64,000 nucleotides of DNA from an uncultured Pseudomonadales bacterium (GTDB taxonomy: Bacteria; Pseudomonadota; Gammaproteobacteria; Pseudomonadales; Azotimanducaceae), in the NCBI GenBank assembly GCA_951813295.1, contig CATOTI010000002.1:1116001-1180000 (forward strand). The letters run 5' to 3'. This document shows, in pieces, positions 9,062 to 17,632 of this stretch (positions are counted from its first letter, which is position 1; every line of letters starts with the position of its first letter). The position numbers and the translations under genes are program-made. The notes beneath the pieces were generated by a model. The model was given only the letters and a program-made list of their open reading frames with translations, did no database searches and was not told where the DNA came from.

Positions 9062-9827
9062 AAGCGGACGGTGATGCCGATCTCGGGGCTGATCCGCTCG
9101 AGGTCGAGGTGGTTCGGCAAGACCTGCTTGTAGCTATCGTCGTACTGGAACCTTTCGGCGCGCACGCCGAGCCGGAAGTCGAAGCGGCCCAACCTATAGA
9201 CGAGATGAGCGTCGGCACGCAATCGTTCGGCAAACCGTTCGTGCTGCGGCGCAATCGTGAATTCGACGCGCGACGACCAATGCTCGCTCAATGACCACTG
9301 AAAACCTCCGACGATGCCGACTTCGACGACGTGGTAGGCACGATCGACGGAGTCGGTCACCGAAGGCGCGTCGAGGCGGAGCGAAAAATCGGTGGCCGCG
9401 ACTCGAAGCCCGGCCCACCAATCGACTTTCGTCGTGCGCCATCGTCGCCCCGCGACGGCTTCGATCTCGTGGAAATCCATCGCCGCGTCAACGCGCGATC
9501 CGATCGGGAAAAAACGTCCTTGCACCACAAGCGGAGCGGCGACCGCGATGTTCCCGACGGATCGAACTGACCGTAGCGGCCACGAAGGAACCATCGTTCA
9601 CCCGACCACGTCACGCCGACGCGTGCTTCCGTTGATCGCTCGAGCCCAAGTTCATCAATCGAGGGACGTCCCCGCGTAGCGGTGCCCGGCGCGCCACCCG
9701 TCGGCGTCTGCAGAAAGCCCGACTGGTCGGGCCCGCCGAGGACAAACTCGAGCTCGACGTCAGCAGAAACGCTCGCGCAAACTGCTATCGACAGCAACGC
9801 GCCGAGACGCGCGCAAATTCGCCTCAA
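9058..9827 (-). pseudogene. outer-membrane beta-barrel protein, frameshifted
   Basis: The minus strand encodes a signal peptide and N-terminal half in one frame (RRICARLGALLSIAVCASVSA, then DELGLERSTEARVGVTWSG, WFLRGRYGQFDPSG). The continuation lies in the next frame (NIAVAAPLVVQGRFFPIGSR, VDWWAGLRVAATDFSLRLD, SPEIGITVRF). The switch is around 9553-9563 near a GGG run, and adding one base would restore a single product of about 256 residues. Alternating hydrophobic strands and a C-terminal Phe are typical of outer-membrane barrels that insert through BamA. The start is a TTG overlapping the stop of the DsbA-like gene (TTGA), suggesting translational coupling. It may be true decay, sequencing error or rare slippage. 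Confidence 0.7.
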
Positions 9828-10465
9828 GAGGCGTTGGCTTCGAGCTTCATCGCCGCCCGCTTGATGAACTGAACCATGACATCCGGCGTTTGCGCTCCGG
9901 GTAGTAGATACAGACCACCGAGCCGGTAAGTCGGCACTGCCTCGACCCCGAAGGACGGATTCTCGACGAGCATCGCCTCAGTTTCTCTGAGATCGGCATC
10001 GCTCTCGAGATATTCGAGCGTGGTCTGGCGGTCGGCGCCGTTTTCGGCCGCGATGTCGGCCAACACGGCGTTGTCGCCGACATCCCGTCCATCACAGAAA
10101 TAGGCTTGAAAGAGCGCTTCCGAGAGATCGTGCTGCGCCGCACCGTCGTACGATCCCAGCAGGCGGTGCGCATTCAAGGTATTCGGCACACGTTCGACAG
10201 CACCGTAGTTGAACTTGATCCCGACCTCCTCGGCATCACGCGCGATGCGCGATGGGGTTTTGGTCCGATCCGCTCCTTCGCCGTAGCGGGCCCGCAGAAA
10301 AGCGCCTCGCTCGATGCCTTCCTTCGGCAGTTGCGGGTAGAGCTGGTATGGGCGCCACGTCAGCTCCACGTCGATGCCGATATCGAGGTCGAGCACATAG
10401 TCGAGACGGCGCTTGCCGATGAAGCACCAAGGGCAGATAACGTCCGAAAAGATCTCAATTTGCAT
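9824..10465 (-). CDS. DsbA family oxidoreductase (FrnE-like)
   Basis: This is a thioredoxin-fold protein of 213 residues with the active site SDVICPWCFIGKRRLD near the N-terminus, an inserted helical domain, and the cis-Pro loop in GVEAVPTYRLGG. It belongs to the cytoplasmic FrnE/2-hydroxychromene-2-carboxylate-isomerase-like branch and has no signal peptide. The ORF track starts it 14 codons earlier. I prefer the ATG at 10465 because AAGGAG lies just upstream and the product then begins MQIEIFSDV like its relatives. It overlaps the end of the POT transporter gene by 11 bases and is coupled to the barrel gene downstream. It probably acts as a cytoplasmic disulfide oxidoreductase or isomerase, with unknown substrate. 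Confidence 0.87.
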   Translation of the reverse strand: MQIEIFSDVICPWCFIGKRRLDYVLDLDIGIDVELTWRPYQLYPQLPKEGIERGAFLRARYGEGADRTKTPSRIARDAEEVGIKFNYGAVERVPNTLNAHRLLGSYDGAAQHDLSEALFQAYFCDGRDVGDNAVLADIAAENGADRQTTLEYLESDADLRETEAMLVENPSFGVEAVPTYRLGGLYLLPGAQTPDVMVQFIKRAAMKLEANAS

Positions 10466-12032
10466 CGCGTACAACTCCTTGTTCGACGGCCGGATTTTCG
10501 TCCTCACCCGGTTGTGATTCGTGCGACAGGCGCTTCAGGAACGGCGTCAGGGCCATCACGCCGAGACCGATGCCGACACCGACCCAGCCGAGCGTGCTGA
10601 AGACTTCGGTATAGACCGGCAACGACACGGTGGCGTCGATCGGCTGACTCGAATCGATCGCGGCCTGTCCGGCCACCAACCCGGCGACATAGTGCGCGCC
10701 AGCGCTCGCGAGAAACCAAACACCCATCATGAGCCCCAGAATCCTCGCCGGCGTGAACTTCGTCACCATCGATAGGCCGGTCGGCGAGAGGCAGAGTTCA
10801 CCCGTCGTATGGAAGAAGTACGCGAGCACCAGCCATCCGAGGGCGACCTGACCGGCCTCGTCGGCGAAACCCGCGCCGATCACCAGCATCAGGAAACCGA
10901 CACCCGCCTGAACGACGCCCAACCCGAATTTCATCGGTGTCGACGGCTCGCGGCCACGCCCACCGAGAGCGTTCCACACGGCGGCGAATGGCAACGCCAG
11001 AAGGATGATGAAACCCGGGTTCAGAAATCCGAGTTGAGAAGCCTGCATCTCGAAACCGAGCATGTTCTTGTGCACGTTCCGGTCCGTGAAGAGCGTCATC
11101 GACGTCGCGGCTTGTTCGAACAGCGTCCAGAAGACCACCGATACCACCGTCAGAATCAGGACGACAAACACACGATCCCGTTCGCGCGGAGCACATTGGA
11201 TCCAGGCATAGCCGATGATGCCGGCGACCGCGACGAACGCGACGAGGCCGAGGAGCGCACCCACCAGCGCCTGGTATTGCATCAGCCACCAGATGACCGC
11301 GATCGACGCCACCCCGCCGATGTAGAGCCATCGCTCGATCGTAAGACCCGCGCGGCGTGAGTGCAGCTCGTCAACGTCGGGCGGCAAGCCGGCCTCGCCG
11401 AAATGACGTCCGCCGCGGATGAAGGTCGCAAGCCCCGTGAGCATGCCAATACCTGCGAGACCGAAGCCGTACTTCCAACCGTAGGTCTGGCCGAGATAGC
11501 CACACACGAGAATCGCGATGAGCGCGCCGAGGTTGATCCCCATATAGAAAATCGTGAAGCCCTGATCGCGTCGATCGTCGTTTTCTTCATAGAGTTGGCC
11601 GACGATCGTGGAGATGCTCGGCTTCAGAAAACCGACGCCCGCGACGATGAACGCCAGCGCCAGGTACATGATCTGCACGGCTGTCTCGTCGCGGATGACG
11701 TCCCCGCCCAATCGTTCGGCCGGCGTGCCTTCGAAGGCCATCAGGAGGTGTCCGACGCAGAGCAGGACCGCCCCGAACATCACGGCTTTGCGGAAACCGA
11801 GAAAACGATCGGCAACCCAGCCGCCGAGTACAGGCGCGAGATAGACCATCGACCCATAGGTCCCCACAACGCCCGCCGAGACATCGTCGCCAAACAGGAA
11901 ATGCTCGGTGAGATAGAAGATCAGGAGCGCCTTCATCCCATAAAAGCTGAAGCGCTCCCACATCTCGGTAAAGAAGAGCACGTACAGACCGCGCGGATGG
12001 CCGAACGTCGTGCTGGCCGGTATTTCACTCAT
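10455..12032 (-). CDS. POT/PTR family proton-coupled peptide transporter
   Basis: This inner-membrane carrier has about 14 hydrophobic segments. The first helix carries the POT signature FFTEMWERFSFYGMKALL, which contains the proton-coupling ExxERFxYY motif with a FY variant. Later hallmark segments include VGFLKPSISTIVGQLY and FYMGINLGALIA. The family imports di- and tripeptides with protons. The annotated start at 12074 would add an unusual 14-residue tail. I use the ATG at 12032 (MSEIPASTTFGHPRGLY). It is first in a minus-strand run with the FrnE-like and barrel genes. Confidence 0.92.
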   Translation of the reverse strand: MSEIPASTTFGHPRGLYVLFFTEMWERFSFYGMKALLIFYLTEHFLFGDDVSAGVVGTYGSMVYLAPVLGGWVADRFLGFRKAVMFGAVLLCVGHLLMAFEGTPAERLGGDVIRDETAVQIMYLALAFIVAGVGFLKPSISTIVGQLYEENDDRRDQGFTIFYMGINLGALIAILVCGYLGQTYGWKYGFGLAGIGMLTGLATFIRGGRHFGEAGLPPDVDELHSRRAGLTIERWLYIGGVASIAVIWWLMQYQALVGALLGLVAFVAVAGIIGYAWIQCAPRERDRVFVVLILTVVSVVFWTLFEQAATSMTLFTDRNVHKNMLGFEMQASQLGFLNPGFIILLALPFAAVWNALGGRGREPSTPMKFGLGVVQAGVGFLMLVIGAGFADEAGQVALGWLVLAYFFHTTGELCLSPTGLSMVTKFTPARILGLMMGVWFLASAGAHYVAGLVAGQAAIDSSQPIDATVSLPVYTEVFSTLGWVGVGIGLGVMALTPFLKRLSHESQPGEDENPAVEQGVVRDAN

Positions 12033-12107
12033 CGGTGAACCCGAAACGTGTGAGGGCTTTAGAGTAGCAGGCAAAACGCCGCATACCGCACGGCGGAATA
12101 GGCGACG

Positions 12108-13388
12108 CTATTCGCTGAAACGCTCGACCCGGGCGCCGAGTGAACGCAGCCGTTCGTCGAGCCGTTCATAGCCCCGATCGATCTGCCCGACGTTATGGAT
12201 CTCGCTCACGCCTTCGGCCGCCAAGGCGGCAATCACGAGCGCCATCCCGGCGCGAATATCGGGCGAGACGAGGCGCTCGCCTTGCAGTCGTGTCGGTCCC
12301 ATGACGATTGCACGGTGTGGATCGCACAGGACAATCCCGGCACCCATATCGATCAACCGGTCGGTGAACACCAGACGCCGGTCGAACATCTTCTGGTGGA
12401 TCAGCACAGTGCCTTTGCTCTGCGTCGCCACGACCAATGCGATGCTGATCAGATCCGGCGGAAAGCCCGGCCAGGGACTGTCGTCGATCTTCGGTACCGC
12501 CCCATCGAAATCCGGGGTGACCGTGAGATCGAGCCCGGCCGGAACGATGATGTCCTCGCCTTCCACATCCCAATCGACGCCGAGACGGCCCAGCATGATC
12601 TTGGTCATGCGTTGTTCCTGCGGACGGGCGTCCTGGATACGAATCGACGAATTCGTGGCGGCCGCCAGGCCGATCAACGAGCCGACCTCCATGAAATCCG
12701 GGCCTATCTCGAAGGTCGTGCCGTGGAGTTCGTCCACGCCGTCGATCTTAAGGTCGTGGGTGCCGACGCCTGTGATGGAAGCGCCCATCGCATTCAGGCA
12801 ACGACAGACATCCTGCACGTGCGGTTCGGTCGCCGCGTTCGAGATCGTAGTGCGACCCTCCGCACAGACCGCCGCGATCACGGCCTGCTCGGTGCCGGTC
12901 ACGCTCATTTCGTCGAGGAAGATGTCGGTGCCGACCAGCCGTTCGGCGCGCAGCTCAAACCGATCATCGGCGATCTCGATCGTCGCGCCCAAAGCCTGCA
13001 GCGCGAGCAGGTGCGTATCGAGCCTACGTCGACCGATGCGATCCCCGCCCGGACGCGAGATCACCGCGCGGCCAAATCGCGTCAGCATCGGACCCGCCAG
13101 AAGAACGGCGGTTCGAATTCGTGCCGCCAACAAGGGATCCGGCGGGTCCGCTCGAAGGTTTGCCGCATCGATCCGACAGGTCGATCGTTCGAGGGACGCC
13201 TCGACACCGAGGCCCTGCAACAGCTCGAGCTTCGTTCGCACGTCACCGATGTCGGGTACGTTTTCGATCGTGACCGGCTCACGCGAGAGCAACGCCGCTG
13301 AAAGTAGCGGCAACGCGGAGTTCTTGTTGCCCATCGGCCGGATGGTGCCGCTGAGTTCCGCCGATCCTTCGATCACGAAATAGTCCAT
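12108..13388 (-). CDS. murA: UDP-N-acetylglucosamine 1-carboxyvinyltransferase with Asp at the Cys115 position
   Basis: This 426-residue MurA family enzyme transfers enolpyruvate from PEP to UDP-GlcNAc, the first committed step of peptidoglycan synthesis. GNKNSALPLL carries the conserved Lys22, DDSPWPGFPPDL retains the catalytic Asp region, and DRGYERLDERL the C-terminal Arg. The flexible loop reads SRPGGDRIGRR: Asp116 replaces the usual Cys of PGGCxIG. Natural Cys-to-Asp variants in Mycobacterium, Chlamydia and Borrelia are active and not alkylated by fosfomycin, so intrinsic fosfomycin insensitivity is expected. It is a single gene, without the bolA/toluene-tolerance neighbours often seen beside murA, so a second paralogue elsewhere cannot be excluded. 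Confidence 0.93.
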   Translation of the reverse strand: MDYFVIEGSAELSGTIRPMGNKNSALPLLSAALLSREPVTIENVPDIGDVRTKLELLQGLGVEASLERSTCRIDAANLRADPPDPLLAARIRTAVLLAGPMLTRFGRAVISRPGGDRIGRRRLDTHLLALQALGATIEIADDRFELRAERLVGTDIFLDEMSVTGTEQAVIAAVCAEGRTTISNAATEPHVQDVCRCLNAMGASITGVGTHDLKIDGVDELHGTTFEIGPDFMEVGSLIGLAAATNSSIRIQDARPQEQRMTKIMLGRLGVDWDVEGEDIIVPAGLDLTVTPDFDGAVPKIDDSPWPGFPPDLISIALVVATQSKGTVLIHQKMFDRRLVFTDRLIDMGAGIVLCDPHRAIVMGPTRLQGERLVSPDIRAGMALVIAALAAEGVSEIHNVGQIDRGYERLDERLRSLGARVERFSE

Positions 13389-13469
13389 GCGGCGACCTTA
13401 GAGGATCACGTGGGAGTGCCCGTTGAGGTGCTGTGCGAGTTTCGTGCAATCACGAAACTCGGTGGATAC

Positions 13470-14321
13470 TCATCCCACGACGACCGTGTTGCGCAACGTA
13501 CCGATCGGCGCGACCTCGATCTCGATGACGTCCCCGGCATCCATCCAGAGCGGTGGATTGCGCGCCGCCCCGACGCCACCCGGCGTACCTGTCACGATCA
13601 CGTCGCCCGGCACGAGGTCAATGAATGTCGAGCAATAGGCCATCAGGTCGGCGAAGCCAAACACCATGAGATCGGACGTCGCGTTCTGCATCACTTCACC
13701 GTTCAGGCGGGTCGTGATTTCGATGGCGTCGAGGTCTCCGACCTCGTCAGGTGTCATCATCCAGGGTCCGAAGCCACCCGTCTTCATGAAGTTCTTGCCA
13801 GGCGTGAACTGCGAGGCGTGACGCTGATAATCACGCACGCTGCCGTCGTTGTAGGGCGCGAAACCGACGATGTAGTCGAGCCAGTCGTCGCGGCTCACGC
13901 GCCGGGCGCGCTTGCCGATGATCATCGCGATCTCGCCCTCGAAATCGAGCGCGATCGACTCGGTCGGTCGAACCATGTCGTCGAGATGCCCCATCTGAGC
14001 TTCGGCGAAACGCACGAAGATGGTCGGATTGTCCTCACCGCCGCGCCCGGTTTCTTCCTGGTGCGCTTTGTAGTTGAGACCGACGCACAGGATCTTGTCG
14101 GGATTCGTGATCGTCGGCAGGAACGAAATGTCGGCGAGCGCGTAGTCCGGCTCGGTGCCGATCCGGCTCGCTAGTTCGCCGAGCGCATCGGCTTCGATCG
14201 CTGCTTTGAGGTCCGCGAATTCCGCCTTCGCGCCCGCATCGACGACACCAGCCGCGTCGCCCTCTCCTACCGCGAGGCCGAACGACGCTCGTCCGTCGAC
14301 CTCGAAGGACATCCAACGCAT
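13470..14321 (-). CDS. fumarylacetoacetate hydrolase family protein
   Basis: This 283-residue FAH-fold protein has the family pattern ILCVGLNYKAHQEETGRG, metal-binding acids in DFEGEIAMIIG and PYNDGSVRDYQ, and the C-terminal VTGTPGGVG. Members cleave C-C bonds in beta-diketo acids or decarboxylate/hydrate intermediates of aromatic meta-cleavage pathways. It sits 11 bases downstream of the zinc alcohol dehydrogenase gene on the same strand, so both likely belong to one catabolic operon. The exact reaction is not determinable from sequence. Confidence 0.9.
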   Translation of the reverse strand: MRWMSFEVDGRASFGLAVGEGDAAGVVDAGAKAEFADLKAAIEADALGELASRIGTEPDYALADISFLPTITNPDKILCVGLNYKAHQEETGRGGEDNPTIFVRFAEAQMGHLDDMVRPTESIALDFEGEIAMIIGKRARRVSRDDWLDYIVGFAPYNDGSVRDYQRHASQFTPGKNFMKTGGFGPWMMTPDEVGDLDAIEITTRLNGEVMQNATSDLMVFGFADLMAYCSTFIDLVPGDVIVTGTPGGVGAARNPPLWMDAGDVIEIEVAPIGTLRNTVVVG

Positions 14322-14332
14322 GGCGCGCTCCC

Positions 14333-15415
14333 CTATTCGAACATGATCACGTTGCGCGCCACCTCGCCGCTTTCGAGGGCGAGAAGCGCATCCGTGACGT
14401 CCTCGAGTTTGATCCGGCTCGAGATCATGTCGTCGAGATGTAGCTTGCCTTGCAAATAGAAGTCGACGAACCGCGGCATATCGACGCGGAAACGATTGGA
14501 ACCCATCATCGAGCCCTGAATCGTCTTCTCCATCAGGAAATCGGGGCCGTGGAGGGAAACCATCTGGCCTGGCGGGATCATCCCGATGACGGTCGCGGTG
14601 CCACCACGTCGGAGCATCTGGAACGCCTGCTCCGTCGTGACCTTGAGGCCAATCGCCTCGAACGAGTAATGCACCCCGCCGCCGGTCATCTCCATGACCT
14701 GGCCAACCGGGTCACCGGCACTGGCATCCACGACGTCGGTCGCACCGAACTTGCGTGCCAGCTCGAGCTTGGACGCGACCATGTCGACGGCAATGATGCG
14801 CGAAGCACCGGCGATCGCCGCGCCGTTCACGCAGGAGAGCCCAACCCCGCCCAAGCCGATCACGGCGACGGTCGCACCGGGTTCGACGGCGGCCGTGTGA
14901 ATGACGGCGCCGACACCTGTCGTCACGCCGCAGCCGATCAAGGCCGCACGGTCGAGGGGCATGTCTTCGCGAACCTTCACGATCGCGTGCTCGTGAACCA
15001 GCATCTGTTCGGCAAACGAGCCGAGATTCGCAAACTGATTCATCATCGCGCCGCCGTGCGAGAGCCGAGGCTCTTCATCGTGCCCACGCCTCACTTCCGG
15101 CTCCTGGCAGAGCGACATATGCCCAGTCAGGCAATCCTCGCAATGACCACAGAACACGGACAGACAGGTGATCACGTGATCACCCGGCTTGACGTAGTTC
15201 ACGTCCGAGCCGACCTGCTCGACGATTCCGGCCGATTCATGACCCAGCACCACGGGCAGGCGTCCAGGATACGTCCCGTTGAAAAAGTGCATGTCGGAAT
15301 GGCAAACGCCCGCCGCGGCCGTGCGGACGAGGACTTCTCGGGGCCCAGGCTTGGAGACTTCGATCTCCTCGACTTCCATGGGCTTGTTCACTTCACGGAA
15401 TACCGCCGCTTTCAT
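14333..15415 (-). CDS. zinc-dependent alcohol dehydrogenase (class III-like MDR family)
   Basis: This 360-residue medium-chain dehydrogenase/reductase has catalytic zinc ligands Cys38 in GVCHSD and His59 in GHESAG. Structural zinc cysteines 89, 92, 95 and 103 lie in the CGHCEDC...LC segment, and the Rossmann motif GLGGVG is present. It resembles the mycothiol/NDMA-dependent and Zn-alcohol dehydrogenases found in steroid and alkane degraders. It oxidises alcohols with NAD(P)+, and the substrate is unknown. It is the first gene of the pair with the FAH-family gene. Confidence 0.92.
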   Translation of the reverse strand: MKAAVFREVNKPMEVEEIEVSKPGPREVLVRTAAAGVCHSDMHFFNGTYPGRLPVVLGHESAGIVEQVGSDVNYVKPGDHVITCLSVFCGHCEDCLTGHMSLCQEPEVRRGHDEEPRLSHGGAMMNQFANLGSFAEQMLVHEHAIVKVREDMPLDRAALIGCGVTTGVGAVIHTAAVEPGATVAVIGLGGVGLSCVNGAAIAGASRIIAVDMVASKLELARKFGATDVVDASAGDPVGQVMEMTGGGVHYSFEAIGLKVTTEQAFQMLRRGGTATVIGMIPPGQMVSLHGPDFLMEKTIQGSMMGSNRFRVDMPRFVDFYLQGKLHLDDMISSRIKLEDVTDALLALESGEVARNVIMFE

Positions 15416-15514
15416 CGCTTCCCCTCATGACGATCGACATTTGATGTGACGTCAGTGTCGCAAGCGGGTACAGCCGCGGGCAACCTCGGGCCGCACGGCG
15501 GGAAACGATTTCCG

Positions 15515-16465
15515 TTAGCGCTCGAGCGTTCCCTGCGCGAGGTCGACGGCGGTACGAATCGCCGCCACCGTACTCGTCTCATCGGCAACCCCACGTCCCG
15601 CGATATCGAACGCAGTACCGTGGTCGACCGACGTCCGGATGAACGGAATACCGAGCGTCGCGGTGACGCTCTCGTGGAAGTTGTGCACCTTGATCGCGAT
15701 GTGCCCCTGGTCGTGATACATCGCGAGCACGGCATCGAATTCGCCATCGATCGCCCGGTTGAAGACCGAGTCGGCCGGCAAAGGCCCGTGGGCATCGACG
15801 CCGCGACCTCGTGCCGCATCCACCGCGGGGCCGATCGCGTCGATCTCTTCACGTCCCAGGAGTCCACCCTCACCACCGTGCGGGTTGAGCGCCGCTACGG
15901 CGATCTTGGGATCGGTGACACCCCACTGAACGAGTGATGCGTGGCAGAGCTCGAGCTTCGAGAGAACATTGTCTTTCGTGACGTATCGCGCTGCTTCGAT
16001 TAGCGACTTGTGTGTGGAAAGGTGGGTGACGCGCAGGCCCGGCGTCATCAGCATGGTCGCGGTCGTGGTCGAGCCCGTCAGCCGCGCGAGAATTTCCTGG
16101 TGGCCGATGTCGTCGACGTAGCCCGCCGCATGAATCGCTTCTTTATGCAGCGGACAGGTCGCCATCGCATCGACCCGCCCGGCCATTGCGTCACGTGCGC
16201 AGGCTTCGACCGCGAGAACCGCGGCCCGCCCACATTCGGCATGGATCTCGCCCAGGGCAAAATCGGCCGGTTTCGCGACATCGATGTCGCGCACACGAAT
16301 CGCGTCGGCGAGCGGGACACCAGCAATGTCCGCGCCCTGCTCCAGCGCCCAACGCGGGCCGTAGACGACCAGCTCCGCAACGTCCGCAATGTGCGGCAAT
16401 GCCTTGGCGAGAACCTCCGGGCCGATCCCCGCCGGGTCGCCGAGCGTTACCCCGATCGTCGACAT
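15515..16465 (-). CDS. pdxA: 4-hydroxythreonine-4-phosphate dehydrogenase (PdxA family)
   Basis: This 316-residue PdxA family protein starts MSTIGVTLGDPAGIGPEV. The metal-binding histidines are in DIGHQEILA, LNPHGGEGG and MYHDQGHIAIK, and the C-terminus has FIRTSVDHGTAFDIAG. PdxA oxidises 4-phosphohydroxy-L-threonine in pyridoxal-phosphate synthesis. Some close relatives (PdxA2) act on phosphothreonate or phosphoerythronate in catabolism. No surA/ksgA neighbours, usual for pdxA in gammaproteobacteria, are present, so the catabolic alternative stays possible. It ends three bases from the stop region of ribB on the same strand and is probably co-transcribed downstream of ribB. Confidence 0.88.
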   Translation of the reverse strand: MSTIGVTLGDPAGIGPEVLAKALPHIADVAELVVYGPRWALEQGADIAGVPLADAIRVRDIDVAKPADFALGEIHAECGRAAVLAVEACARDAMAGRVDAMATCPLHKEAIHAAGYVDDIGHQEILARLTGSTTTATMLMTPGLRVTHLSTHKSLIEAARYVTKDNVLSKLELCHASLVQWGVTDPKIAVAALNPHGGEGGLLGREEIDAIGPAVDAARGRGVDAHGPLPADSVFNRAIDGEFDAVLAMYHDQGHIAIKVHNFHESVTATLGIPFIRTSVDHGTAFDIAGRGVADETSTVAAIRTAVDLAQGTLER

Positions 16466-16468
16466 CGC

Positions 16469-17578
16469 CTAGAAACTGGTAGCCGGCATGGAAAGAAGCT
16501 CGGTCGCCACCAGCGAAAGGCCGAATCCTTCGACGCCGACGTAGTCGACTTCACGCCCCGAAATGATCCGCAACTTCGACACGCCGAGATCCCTCAGGAT
16601 CTGCGCGCCGACACCGATCTCGAGCCAGGCACGAGACCGTTCATCCGCCCGGCTCGCCTCGAGGTTCTCGAGGGGTACACCCGCGAAACCGCTGCGCAGG
16701 TAGACGAGGACGCCGCTGCCGAGTTCACCGATCCGCGCCAGCGAGGCTTCGAGGAGCGAAGACGGGTGCTCGTTCTGCGTACCGAAGAGATCTTCGATCA
16801 GCTTCTCCCGATGCATTCGCACCGGGACACCCGCGTCATCGTCGAGATCACCGAAAACGAGCGCGAGGTGCTCGGCGTCTTCGAACTTGGTGCGGTACGC
16901 GTACGCCTTCGCCGTACCGATCGAAGTCGTGACTTCGAACTCGCGTGTTCGAACGACCAGCTGCTCACGGCGCTGCCGGTACGCGATCATGTCCGCGATC
17001 GAGATGATCTTGAGCTCGTGTTCCGCCGCAAAGTCGACCAGTTCTCCTAGGCGTTTGACCGTTCCGTCGTCGTTGACGATCTCTGCAAGCAGACCGACCG
17101 GCGGGCAGTCCGCCATGACCGACAGATCAATCGATGCTTCCGTGTGCCCGGAGCGCATCAGCACGCCACCCTGGCGGCCGACGAGCGGAAAGATATGACC
17201 CGGGCGGACAAAATCGCCCGCGCCCGTATTGTTGCTCGCGAGCGCCAGCACGGTGTTCGCACGCTCTTCGGCGGAAATACCGGTCGTGAGGTCGACCTTG
17301 TAATCGACGCTCACCGTGAACGCCGTCGACAACGGTGCATCGTTGCGCGCGACCATCGGATCGAGGTGCAATCGCTTGGCCTGATCCTCGGTAATGGGCG
17401 TACACAAGATGCCACTCGTGTGGCGAATCATGAAAGCGACCTTCTCGGGCGTCGCCTTCGAGGCCGCCATGATGAGGTCCCCTTCGTTCTCGCGATCGTC
17501 GTCGTCGACGACGACCACCAGTTCGCCCGCCGCAATCGCTTCGATCGCTTCTTCGACGGCGTGGAACTGCGTGGTCAT
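16469..17578 (-). CDS. ribB: 3,4-dihydroxy-2-butanone 4-phosphate synthase with degenerate GTP cyclohydrolase II domain
   Basis: The N-terminal 200 residues form a complete RibB domain (VVVVDDDDRENEGDLIMAA, MRSGHTEASIDL). RibB makes the four-carbon precursor of riboflavin from ribulose 5-phosphate. The C-terminal 165 residues align with GTP cyclohydrolase II, but the zinc-binding block that normally reads HSECLTGDVFGSxRCDCG is VRMHREKLIEDLFGTQNEH, with all three cysteines absent. The second half therefore cannot bind the catalytic zinc and is probably structural or regulatory, as reported for other proteobacterial RibBX proteins. No FMN riboswitch fits in the 54-base gap upstream. The divergent neighbour is the GH51 gene. 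Confidence 0.9.
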   Translation of the reverse strand: MTTQFHAVEEAIEAIAAGELVVVVDDDDRENEGDLIMAASKATPEKVAFMIRHTSGILCTPITEDQAKRLHLDPMVARNDAPLSTAFTVSVDYKVDLTTGISAEERANTVLALASNNTGAGDFVRPGHIFPLVGRQGGVLMRSGHTEASIDLSVMADCPPVGLLAEIVNDDGTVKRLGELVDFAAEHELKIISIADMIAYRQRREQLVVRTREFEVTTSIGTAKAYAYRTKFEDAEHLALVFGDLDDDAGVPVRMHREKLIEDLFGTQNEHPSSLLEASLARIGELGSGVLVYLRSGFAGVPLENLEASRADERSRAWLEIGVGAQILRDLGVSKLRIISGREVDYVGVEGFGLSLVATELLSMPATSF

Positions 17579-17632
17579 GGTGAATACCGGCTGCTAAATT
17601 CGGCGCGAAGGTTAGCACCTCGTAGGAAGGCG

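Noticed and set aside
12195-13383. Long plus-strand ORFs of 368 and 360 aa opposite murA
   Set aside because: High-GC shadows in antisense frames, low-complexity Arg/Ser-rich content, no family features.
17144-17632. N-terminal extension of the GH51 enzyme
   Set aside because: Lies antisense to ribB; the family begins at the ATG at 17633 with a good ribosome site.
17579-17632. FMN riboswitch upstream of ribB
   Set aside because: Only 54 bases separate the divergent starts, too short for the element.
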